Source: Edolisoma coerulescens (taxonomy: Eukaryota; Chordata; Aves; Passeriformes; Campephagidae). Taken from it: a DNA stretch of 64,000 nucleotides. Of the stretch, positions 14,722 to 24,660 are shown piece by piece. The translations under genes and the position numbers were made by a program. The stretch covers positions 2,716,211 to 2,780,210 of the forward strand of contig VWZW01002639.1 of NCBI GenBank assembly GCA_013397115.1, written 5' to 3'. Under the pieces are notes generated by a model. The model did not search any database. It was not told the DNA's origin and saw only the letters and a list, made by a program, of their open reading frames with translations. How positions within the stretch are numbered: position 1 is the first letter of the stretch; each line of letters opens with the position of its first letter.

Positions 14722-17700
14722 CTGGAAAAGACAAACAAGGAAAAGGATCATTTGGTTTGCCTTTAAGAATGCCTTTGTACAGAAGAACAGAGTCAGGATC
14801 TACTAAAAAAATCTGTGCTCTTTTCCATGTGCAAACAGAGCCTGCAAGAAGGTCAGCAAAATCCACAGATATGCACGGGCATGAGGGATAAAACATCTAC
14901 ACTGGGAAAATTCTGTTCTCTCTCCGCAAAAATATGCAGACTTAAAATATTAAGAGGTAATAAAAGAGGTAAAATGCTGACAATATTGCTGCATTGTTGC
15001 TCCTCATTTTTCACTAAAACTATTATATCTCTATCCCCAAAACTTCTCTGATATCTGAAAGAGCCTACAGAACTCTCCCAGAGAAACCCCCCCCCTTTTT
15101 CCAGGGATACGTGAGTGGAAGTACTTTGCAAGTTGTCACATGCTGGAGGAAGAACACTGTATTAATTAATCACATTTTTCATGTGATTTGAAAGCTACCT
15201 ACACAGAAAACATTTCAGTTTACTTTGTTTTTCGCCTTACATAACAAGAATGTACATCAGTAGGAGGAAGATTATTTTTACAGTAAGTTTCCTCAATTAC
15301 TTGTTCACTCTGCTATGTTTATTTAGGTATTTAAGCAAAAAGATTTATACAGAAATAAGACAGTATTTCAACAAGACCTATCAAACCTATCCTTTTATAT
15401 TGAAACATATTTTAAAAAGCTTGCAATTATCCTGAGTGGATTATTTTACCCATCTCTTATTTGTTTTTGAAAAGACAGGTATAAAACACTCTAGTATCTT
15501 ATCTGAGTGGCAACACTTCTTATCATCACTGCTGCAAAGAAAAGCAATCCCTCCAAGACACTGATCCTGCAGAGATTAGAGTAAGTATTAACTTTACACC
15601 CATGTAAATAATGGTGGTGAATACAATGCAGTGAGTCACAGCCAGGACTATTAAACTCCTACTGATGGGCCTTGCCAGACTGGGACCTAAGAAAATTTCT
15701 CTGCCATATGGAAGCAGATGAAATAGGAGTTGATATGTAAAGTACCACCAGCCAGAAGCCATGCTGATAGCTGCTGAGAACAGATAGTGGCCCACAACAA
15801 AACCAAAGTCCCCTGACTCAATCTTTAAGAGACAGAAGAAGAAAATGGAACTGAATTCTCACTGAGAGTCAGCCTTATGAAAAAAACCCCCAAAACCAAA
15901 AAACCAAAAAAACCCCCCCAACCCCCCCCCCCGAAAAAAAAAAACCCCAAACCATCTAATAATGCTGCTCAGGTCACAGCTGTCCTGGTTGTGACCTGCC
16001 CACATTAGTGTCAGGGTGACCACTCAATCTCCCTGCTCTACAAGGCTGACCCTTGTCTCTTTGGGTCCCCCAAACACATCCCTGACACCGGCACAGCGAG
16101 AGCGTCACACGCCCTTCTGACTTGGACGTGCTCATCCTATTCATGCTCCTAAGCATGGGGAAAGCACAAAGACCTTGTTTGTAGCCCAAGGACTTGAAGT
16201 TCATAACCAGACATGTGAAATCTAATTAGGAATTTCAGGGAATTTAGAAAAAAAAAAGGAGATTTTTTATTAGAAAACTAGAAACTGGCATCTCAAAGCC
16301 TGGGTAAAGCAGCCAGGTTGTAATGAAACGTGGAGAACTCTGAGCTGCTTTCCTTACTGCAAGACGGACCCTGGTTGTTACAACAGTTTGTGATTGATTT
16401 TTTCCCCCCAAAGGTGCCAGACACTGTGCCAGGTTTCCATGTCAATAAACGGGACCAGTGTGAGCAATGACCACAAAAGCAGTGAAGGCAGGCAGCAACT
16501 GCTGAATGTGCACATGAGCATGGCTGCTGAAGGCCATCCACAGGAATGCTTATCAGGGAAATTCACATCAGGGGGAGGGAGATGCCAACAGTCTCCCCTT
16601 AAACCAGAGATCCATGAGCAAAGAGACTGATCAGCTTCTTTCTTTGACCACCTTCCCCAGCATCCAAACTCCACAGGTCAAAGCTTCAGCTGTAACATTT
16701 TTCTACACATGGTCCGTGCTCAGTATGAGTGTCTGAGAGGCCTCTTCTCCAGGATGGCTGCAAGTCACATCATCTTTAACTCCTATTAATTCCTTTTAAA
16801 TGAAAACATAAAGTACATGCAACACTCCAGGTCATCTCACATAAAATACCTGCAGTTAAAGGTAAGTTAAAATCGAGGCACATCCTCAGTTCACAATTAT
16901 ATAACAGTTCCCAGAGGAATAAAATCAGTTGACTAAGGTAAACCCAAGAATCACTAGTGCAGGGTTTAGGGAACTGGGAAAGGGGAGAGGACCCCTGTGC
17001 TGAGGGCATTGGTTTGAGATCTATAAGGCAGCAGTGTGGTGAGCACACAACAGCAGCCACTAGCCTTAAATGGGGCAAAAAAAAAAACTCCAAAGGGGTT
17101 TATTATGTGTCCATTGCAGTGACACCTGGGCATTGATTTCAAATTATTCCCATTGGAAGAAACTGGAAAAAATTACACACTGTTTGCAAACATTTCAGGT
17201 CGAAGACAGTCAAGCCTTTCACCACCATCCTCAAGTACAAGATAGGAAAATGTCAAAACCTCCACAGCCATTTCATAGGGAAGATGGTGCCTCAAACTTT
17301 GAGAAAGACATGGAATTTTCTGGAGCTAAGGAAGCTCCTTCCCTGTCTTCTCCAAATTCTAGCATGTTTCCAACCTAAATATGGTTTTCCTTACAGCTTT
17401 CTTAGCTATTTCTGGCTAAGAAGAAATTTAAATACAGCATCAGCCAGATCATCCACCTTTATTCTTCCAAAAAGCAAATGAAGGAAGAGTGGCTCATGCC
17501 AGGCTTAGCGTGTCATCTTCATTGAAACAGCACGGTTGAAATGCTTTCACTTGTGAGATTTCATATTTCAAGTTCTTGGCATCAGAAATTGCACAAACAC
17601 ACCAAGTAAAACAAATTTCAATCTTCCTATCACTATGCATCTGCTTCTTTTTTTTTTTCTAATAATGGCTTTTATATAACAGAAATTTGAAATATGGTAA

Positions 17701-20285
17701 TTACGACTGCAGATTCATCATAGTGTACATTCAAGGGAGTCTGAGGCTTTCATTTCTCCTCCACTACTCCAACAAAACAAGCACCCACATTCTGTCTAAA
17801 ATCACTGAGACATCATCTGTGTGACCAACAAGGCTGTTTCTAAGGTACCAGTACACACTGGAATGGATTCTGCATCCCAGCTTGTGCAGCCCACAATGTA
17901 TTGTGATGTTCCCTGACCTACAAGCACACACTCAGCAGCACTCCCTGTGACAAAACTTCTCTACTGTGGAGTTTAAATTCCAGAAGAAAGCCACATTTAG
18001 AAGTGGAGCTGTACCTATTCACAGAGCTTTCCATGCCAGGCTCTGGCTGGAGTTGATTAGCTGGATGAATTAATTGTCATCTCCACAAGAGCACTTTACA
18101 CCATATTCATTAATTCAATTACCAGGTCACATCTAGGCAGAAAACCTTCTCTATAAACTAGTGACCATTTTGTGATACTTTCCACCACAGATCTTATTCC
18201 ACCAAATACCAAAGTTGACAAACTCTTCCACGAGCAGTTGGTTGCAATGGGCCATTTTCAATTCGAGGTGCTTGGAAACTCCCTTAGGTTGCTCTGCACA
18301 GAAATCTCTGATTTTGCTTATCAATTAAGTACTGTTACCAACTGTAACAAACTGGTCCTTTTGTTCTTTGTTGGTTATGGAACAACAACTGCCTTTGTCA
18401 CAGTCTCAGCACAGCTATTTATAGGTTGTGTCTCTTCAGAGACCATTTCCTCTCTTGATTTCTCCCACCTTGATTTAGCTCAGTCTGTAAGCATTAATTC
18501 CTTATTAATAAAATGTTGTGCGTTTTAAGAGCTAAGTCCTATCCCAAAAGAAAAGTGCCTGGTTCATTTTTTTCCCTAAACCAGTTGTTGAGAAACATGG
18601 TTCAATTTCTATCTCTTCAGGATTGGTACTAGGCTGATTCAGAGACTGAAATATGCTTTTTTCCTCCAGTTATTTAAATGCATCAGTAAAGAAGTCTTAA
18701 TTTCATTGTTTCATATCTTTATTTTTCAGACTTCACCACAGAGAGTGGGAAAATTCTGAAATTCCACAGTAAATGTGGACCAGGCAGTCTTTACAAGGCT
18801 TCTTGCCATGCAGCGAGCAGGAGGGATGCAGACTACCCTGAACATTGACTACAGGCACTCCTTGCACCAAAAGAGTGCAGAGTATCCTTCTATCCCTGTC
18901 TGGAAGCAAAGAGCCACTCTGGGGTCCCTGTGAAACGAGAAAGAAAGAAAAGCATAAAGATACCCAAGTCCCTTCTGAATTAATGGGTCCCAATCCAACA
19001 GAACTTCAGAGAAAGGACTCCAGAAGAACCTCATCCCTCAATGAAAAAAAAAAAACTGAAAAACAGATTAACTTTTTGAAAGCTCTCTTTTGACAGTTTC
19101 TTGAGGTTTTCTCTTAAATTCCAGGACAGCTGCACTCTGCAAGTCATCTTAGATTAAAGGAAAATTTATTCTCTCCAGCAGGACTGTGCAGCTCTCTCCC
19201 TGTGTACTCAAAGGGCACTATTTAGAACGGGAAGCTGGTGGGCCGCTGCCTGCGTCATCCACCACGTCTCTGAGAGGGCTGTGGGAATCTGTGGGAGCAC
19301 AGGACTAGGTTAACATGACATCAGACAACTACTGTCAGCAAATGTAAACCTATGCCACAAAATCAGTGCTCTGTGGTAAGCTGTAAATTTTGGCACTAGA
19401 TGAAACAGAAACAGATGCCAGCACTGGCAGACATGTACTCAGCCAGATCTAACAGCATTTAAGCCTAAGGCAAAAAATTCACTGGAGCTACCCTCCACAG
19501 AAGATCAAAATCAGATTATGCCAGAAGTATGATTATATTAATTCTCAAAGCAATGTGAACGAAACCAAAAGAGCCACTTGGAGGAAACCTGTGCCTTCCC
19601 TCAGCGCTTTCAGCACCTCTGTGTTCTTGGCTTTTATCACAGGCTTCCCACGTCCCCTGCCTTGTTCAGTTTTCAACCTTCTTTATTCCTTCCCTTTTTG
19701 TTTGTTTTGAAGATTACTTTTTAAATTTATTTTTTCTCCTGCTAAATTCTGTAACATCTTTGCTGTCATCAATCTGGGGACTTCTCCCCAACTGAAAACA
19801 GGTTGAGCTAAAGCTGTTATGTTAGAGATAACAGAGAGTGTCTCAGAATAGGGATGCTAACACATGGCATACAATTTCTTAGTTGAATACGACAACATTC
19901 AGGAACCTGGGATGCCAGAGGTTCCCTCTTTTCTGAAGCCAAGTAAAAAGTCCATGGCAATTTTTAATACCAGTGGGAATGAGCTACTCCTGGTAGCACA
20001 GTTTATTCCTCTGTTGCAATCCTCTCATCACTAACTTGGGAATAAGAAAAGCAAAATTGTCCTTTGTATTCTCTCAACCTGACTCCAGCTTGTATTTTTA
20101 AATTCACATTTTTTCATTGCAACTGTATTACCTTAAGCTCTTCAAAGGAAAACCAATTACACTCCATGGAACAATGCAGTAACTACTTAATTGCAAGGAA
20201 GAAAAGTCCTGCTTCAGTTTTGCTTCCCCTCAAGGGAAAACAATTAAGACTTAACAGGGAAACCAGAAGGAAAGGACCATCGTAC
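14722..20285 (-). other. MITF: MITF intron 4
   Basis: 5.6 kb, the largest intron among the common exons. It contains a poly-A/poly-C tract at 15880-15953 and an AT-rich stretch near 18030-18130 with several TTAAT/ATTAG homeodomain-type cores. The rest is unique sequence with no coding content that I can support. Confidence 0.8.
15880..15953. repeat. A/C homopolymer-rich tract
   Basis: Alternating runs of A and C, including a C run of about 12 and A runs of 7-11, interrupted by a single CG. Such tracts are hard to sequence and are prone to length error in assemblies. On the minus strand it is G/T-rich, and the G runs could form a G-quadruplex. No mobile element body is visible beside it. Confidence 0.85.
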
Positions 20286-20381
20286 CGTGTTTGCCATTTG
20301 CAGGGCTGGGTCCACCAAGCCAAGGATTTCTTCATTATAACTGGACTCCAAACTAATTATGTCATCGATCACATCATCCAT
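20286..20381 (-). CDS. MITF: MITF exon 4: acidic transactivation domain
   Basis: 96 nt encoding 32 residues, starting MDDVIDDIISLESSYNEEIL and ending GLVDPALQMANT. The acidic amphipathic IDDIISLESSY segment is the main activation domain and recruits CBP/p300. It is the most conserved stretch of the MiT/TFE family outside the bHLH. One change from human is visible (Val for Met before Asp-Pro). Acceptor TGCTACAG, donor GTACGA, phase 0 at both ends, so the exon can be skipped without a frameshift. Confidence 0.98.
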
Positions 20382-21725
20382 CTGTAGCAGAAAAGGTGGA
20401 CAAAGAGAAACAGAACAGTTATCAGAATCACTGGGACACAGGAGCCTGACAAAGCACTTCAGCCCCACAGCGGAGGTGCCTGTGCAGCTGTGCAATCCCT
20501 CAGCCATGGCTCCTGCTATCCAGGCAGGATACTGGGGACACGGCAGAGCTCAGGCTTCATGGCCTAAAACTCCCTCTTCCCACCAGCGGTTACCCTGCCC
20601 TGTCTGCCCACGGACACACTGTTCCTCCCAGCAACAGCAGAGGAGGAAGCTGCCTGTGGAAGAAGTGGCTCTAAGGACACGTCTCCCTCTCCCCACTGCA
20701 GCACTGCTGCCTCCCCTCCACCTCTTCCCTGCGTGGGACCAAAGCCTGGGCACAGGCAGGAACGCCGAGCCCTGCACACCTGCAGGGAAGGCGAGGGAGC
20801 AAAGATTTGCTGCTGGCCCTCAACAGCAGAATCCATTGGTTCGTGTCCCTCATACACCCTCCAGGAAGCACCATCCAGGGGCAACTCAGAGTTGATTTTG
20901 GGTGGTACAAAACCTCTTCTTTCAGGGGCTGGGCTGGAAGGTGCCTCCACAAGCTCCTGCACAGGCAGGAGGAAACAGCCCCTCACAGCACCCACGCAGG
21001 TGCTCCGAACTGTCCTGCAGGACTGACTGTTTCAGGACGGGAGTGACTATTTCCTTTTTGCTCATTATAAAAAAGGAGCTTAAATGACAGAGATCTACAA
21101 AATCAATGCATAATGGTGATGGTAAAAGTAGCAGTACATGAGATTTTTTTATCAGCTCCGGAAAGTGCGATCACAACAAATTACACTGACTGGAAGTGAG
21201 GGCAAGAAAGGAACTAACAGTTACAGCCCATACCCGAAGTCTTGTTACTGATTCTGGTAAGAAATAAAAAACTCTTAGTTTTAAGAAAAATAATGAAAAT
21301 ATAAAAGGGTGACTACTGAGGATGAATTACCACAGATAGATTAAAGCCTTCTCATATAATTTTTGAAACACAAGTGTGATCTGCATAGAAATGTGGACTT
21401 AAGAGATTATCAGGGCAAAACCACATCCATGCACTCTTGGAAAATCCAGTTGGAAAAGATTTCCTGATGCAAGACCTTATAACATGGTTGATGTGTTCTT
21501 CTGCTACGGCATTACAGTGCTAGAACAGCATGAGCCTTTTCCAGGTATCTTCATGCACTTTTAACATCAATGCTAATAAATAACATTGCTGTATTGTACC
21601 TTAAATATGTCTTATATTCAACTTCTTAAAGACACTGTGTGGAAAGTTTATTTTTCAACATATCATGAAAGAAACATGCTCATGAGAAAGGGGACCTGTG
21701 CTCCACCTCCTGTGTCATCCAGTAC
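20382..21725 (-). other. MITF: MITF intron 3
   Basis: 1.3 kb. The half nearest exon 4 (about 20460-21030) is GC-rich and gives a plus-strand open frame of 178 codons plus others on both strands. Their Pro/Gln/Ser-rich content and overlap with the acceptor side of exon 4 mark them as chance frames. The half nearest exon 3 is AT-rich and unremarkable. Confidence 0.8.
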
Positions 21726-21809
21726 CTGCATGCATGATGCTCGTGAGTGTGTATTCAGAGCCGGGCACTCACTCTCAACCCTGCTTTGCTCTTCAAATTT
21801 ATAAAATCC
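21726..21809 (-). CDS. MITF: MITF exon 3: 84-nt in-frame exon
   Basis: 84 nt encoding 28 residues, starting GFYKFEEQSRVESECPALN and ending THSRASCMQ. It matches human MITF exon 3 with four substitutions. Acceptor CTGCAG, donor GTACTG, where T at +5 departs from the usual G. Phase 0 at both ends means it could be skipped cleanly. The acceptor is preceded by an unusually long pyrimidine tract, entered separately. The segment is a Ser/Glu-rich linker between the ERK-site region and the acidic activation domain. Confidence 0.97.
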
Positions 21810-22906
21810 CTGCAGAAATAAGGAAAAAAAAAGAAAAGAAAAAAAAAAGAAGAAGAAGAAGAAAAAGCAAAGCATGGATCTGAGTTCATGGCACAGTCTC
21901 AGTCCCAAAAAGAGCACGAATGAAATAGTGTCATGCACACATGTTCCCGATGACACAGCAAAGTGAAGCTGTAAATATCCTCAAGAAAAAACTGTTTGGG
22001 TACACTGGGACAATAGGATGGAAATATCTGATTTTCATTTCTTTTGAAACTATGGAGCACAAGTATTTCCCTTGCATGTGCAAAACATGTTCTGCAATAA
22101 CTGTTTCTCCGAGCTGTGTAACGTTTTGCTCACGGAATGCATCGGTACTAAAAATCTGGCACAGAGGCTTGAAGTGGGGAATGAGGGGACAAGAGGAACT
22201 CTACAATTGCCTCCTACTTTTCATGTTACAAACATTCTGACATGATTCTTATACTTGTTAATATCTTCCCAACTATTTTCCTTTGGAGCCTGAGCACACA
22301 TGTAACATCTAACTTAGTTTTTGCCAGCAAAGATTAAGACATGGTTGCAAAGGACTTCTAGGCATAAGCTATTGAAGTCTTATATTTGCAGCACTGGAAC
22401 AGCAAACAGTAACATTTTAGGGCATATTAGCTGGGATAATCTGACCTTCCAGCTACACAGGAGACTTGTTCAAATTTTACCATAAAAATACCTAAAATAT
22501 CTCAAAAAAGCTCTGCGTTTTTTCAGTTATTTTTGCTATGCTCTTTGCACTTTCTAGACGAATGAACCATAAATAACATTATTCCAGAAAGCTACAGCTT
22601 ACAAAGCTGCTTTGTATTCTCCAAAGGTCAATTATTCACTGTGTGCATCAAGCAATAGGGTGGGGAAAAAGAAAAGTAGTTTTAATAAGTATAAACTAGC
22701 TAAAATAGCTCAGACAAGAGGAAGCTAGAGGGACATGGGTTTTTTGCCAAAAATATCTATTAATCAGGCTGACACAGAGGTAGCAGTTACATTTTCACAA
22801 CGAACAGAAAAGATAAACAGAACATCTTAACAGTGAGCAAATATGGTTTAAAACAACTAAAACAAATTACAACTCCATTTTACTGAAAACACAGGAGAGT
22901 TCTTAC
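21810..22906 (-). other. MITF: MITF intron 2
   Basis: 1.1 kb between GTAAGA and the exon 3 acceptor. Apart from the pyrimidine tract it is AT-rich unique sequence, and I see no coding or repeat element. Confidence 0.85.
21821..21870 (-). repeat. MITF: Long (TTC)n/poly-T tract preceding exon 3 acceptor
   Basis: On the minus strand there are about 50 nearly unbroken pyrimidines including five TTC units, ending about 11 nt before exon 3. It serves as the polypyrimidine tract of the acceptor. The simple-repeat composition suggests its length may vary between individuals. Confidence 0.85.
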
Positions 22907-23134
22907 CTCTTTCTCACAGTTGGAGTTGAGGGTGAGCATAGCCATGGGGCTGTTGGGTGCGCTGCTCCCCGTTCCAGGTGGCATGACATGATCCCCGGGC
23001 TGGTTTGGACATGGCAAGCTCAGGGCTTGGTTGGCATGTTTATTTGCTAGAGTGGTAGAGAGGTACTGCTTTACCTGCTGCCGCTGGGCCTGCTGAATGT
23101 GGTACTTGGTTGGATTCTCAAGGTGAGTCTGCAC
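22907..23134 (-). CDS. MITF: MITF exon 2: first common exon, ERK/GSK3 site
   Basis: 228 nt encoding 76 residues, starting VQTHLENPTKYHIQQAQRQQ and ending NSNCEKE. Ser73 falls in PNSPMAM, the ERK site that couples KIT/MAPK signalling to p300 recruitment and turnover, at the human residue number when joined to exon 1M. Changes from human are few (QALSL and PPGTGSS). It is the point where all alternative 5' exons join: both 1B and 1M end in phase 0 and read directly into GTG CAG. Acceptor TCGTACAG, donor GTAAGA. Confidence 0.98.
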
Positions 23135-24245
23135 CTGTACGACACAATTTAAAAAGGATTTACGACATCATTGCGGGTGCTATGGATCTGAGCTATACAT
23201 TTGTGACATAAGGACCAGCTATTTGACAAAGCACAAACCTGTGCAGCTCCACGGAAGTCCACAGTGCTTCACTAGCTCACATTTGGTAGCAAGAAATCAG
23301 TTCATGATTCGGTCTTTCAACAACTGACTTACTATCGGTACACCAAGAAATTCCAGCTATTTTTCTACAATGTGAGATTTCTCACTTAAGACCAACGCTC
23401 AGGTTTTCAGTTGATATAGACACTCCAGAACAGTCAGTTCTGAGTTCAGACCTTCAGCTATGTGACATTTAGTTTTCACTAAAATATGGAGAAACGAGTT
23501 GTACTGCGGGACTCATTTTACCCGTTAGTAGCTGACAATTAAAACAAAGAAGTATGGATTGCTATCCTTAATCCAATGTCAAATAACAGGGAGATAAAAG
23601 GTTTGTTATTGGCGGTTTAGGTTTTGAATGTTTGGGGTTTTTTTAAATTAATACCTTGGTTAAAATAAAAGAAGAAACAAAGACACCTTTTTCTGCCTAC
23701 AGATTATTTATATCTCAGATATACAGCCTAAATCATATACAAATAAGACAGCCTGTTTATAAACACATCATGCAAATAAGATGCAAGAAAAGAAGTGTTT
23801 CAGTTCAGATCAATCACTGTCGTCAGCAACAGCTATTTTTGTATTTAAGATAAGCTCCTCAGTACTTAGAAATTTTTTACATACAAAATATGAAAATCCT
23901 CATACCAAACAACTGTTGCACACTAAATAAGCAAGAGAAGAAAGGCCATTTTTTTTCCATTAAAATTTTCCACCATATCCTGGAAACTCTGTCACCATTC
24001 ACTGATCATTAACGTTGTTTTCAGAAGGTAGAAATCAACCCAAAATACAGCAATACACTGAGAAGTTTTGTTTTAAAACAGTTCCATTAAAGTGACTTTT
24101 GCTGTTATAAGCAATCATGCATGGCCCCCACTTATTGGTGTGAAAGAAATTGAATAAAGCACCCAAGACACCCGAGGAAAAGGGTTTCCTGTACACTGCA
24201 CACCTTCTTAGCAACAGGTTTTAAAACAAGTCTTCAATAACTCAC
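23135..24245 (-). other. MITF: Intron between exon 1M and exon 2
   Basis: 1.1 kb bounded by the exon 1M donor GTGAGT and the exon 2 acceptor. It is AT-rich unique sequence without recognisable repeats or coding content. It is short, as in mammals, keeping the M promoter close to the body of the gene. Confidence 0.85.
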
Positions 24246-24278
24246 CTGATAATGGTTATACTCAAGCATTTCCAGCAT
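24246..24278 (-). CDS. MITF: MITF exon 1M: melanocyte-specific start
   Basis: Encodes MLEMLEYNHYQ, the 11-residue N-terminus unique to MITF-M and identical to the human peptide, followed by a GTGAGT donor in phase 0. The ATG is the only start that joins exon 2 in frame here. The resulting protein (413 or 419 residues) lacks the exon 1B segment and so should not be recruited to lysosomes by Rag GTPases. In vertebrates it is the isoform required for neural-crest melanocytes. Confidence 0.97.
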
Positions 24279-24660
24279 GCTACCTAAAGGCTGCAAGAGA
24301 AGCGACTGCAATATCCTTTGTCTATGCTACTCCAGTTTGAGGGATCCACATATGGAAGCACAACAAACCCCAGAAGAGCAGAAGAAACTTGATGGCCACT
24401 GCTCAGACTTTTAGTAACCTACTCTAATTAGCCATGCAAGTGGAGAAACAAACAGTTCACGCAAGGCCTCTTGGAAGTTATGCAAGCTTAAGTTAAGCTC
24501 TAAGTATTGGTATCTTTTTTTTTTCACTGGCTTTGATGTCATGCTTTTTCATAAACATAAAAGGACCTTTCAAGTGATGGGCTATCAAAGTCAGATTGAC
24601 AGTTCGCTCAAGGCTAATTCGCTATTCAGCTTTCGTTCCAGTCGTACTAACACACAATGG
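24279..24660 (-). promoter_or_regulatory. MITF: MITF-M promoter and exon 1M 5'UTR
   Basis: Moving upstream of the 1M ATG there are: TAATTA at 24425-24430, placed like a TATA-type element if the 5'UTR is about 120 nt as in mammals; a CRE-like TGACATCA at 24534-24541, immediately preceded by GAAAAAGCA as I recall for the mammalian promoter and overlapping ATCAAAG; a LEF/TCF-type CTTTGAT at 24584-24590; and a SOX-type CCATTGT at 24654-24660. Order and spacing agree with the CREB, LEF1 and SOX10 inputs known for mammalian MITF-M. The transcription start is inferred, not observed. No clear PAX3 site could be assigned. Confidence 0.75.

Noticed and set aside
15250..15435. Hydrophobic short open frame that could suggest a membrane peptide
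   Set aside because: It is AT-rich intron 4 sequence, where Phe/Leu/Ile/Lys codons arise by composition. No start context or homologue is recognised.
20359..20895. 178-codon plus-strand open frame over MITF exon 4 and intron 3
   Set aside because: Its first codons are the antisense of exon 4, the rest is Pro/Gln/Ser-rich from GC-rich intron, and no domain or splice context is visible.
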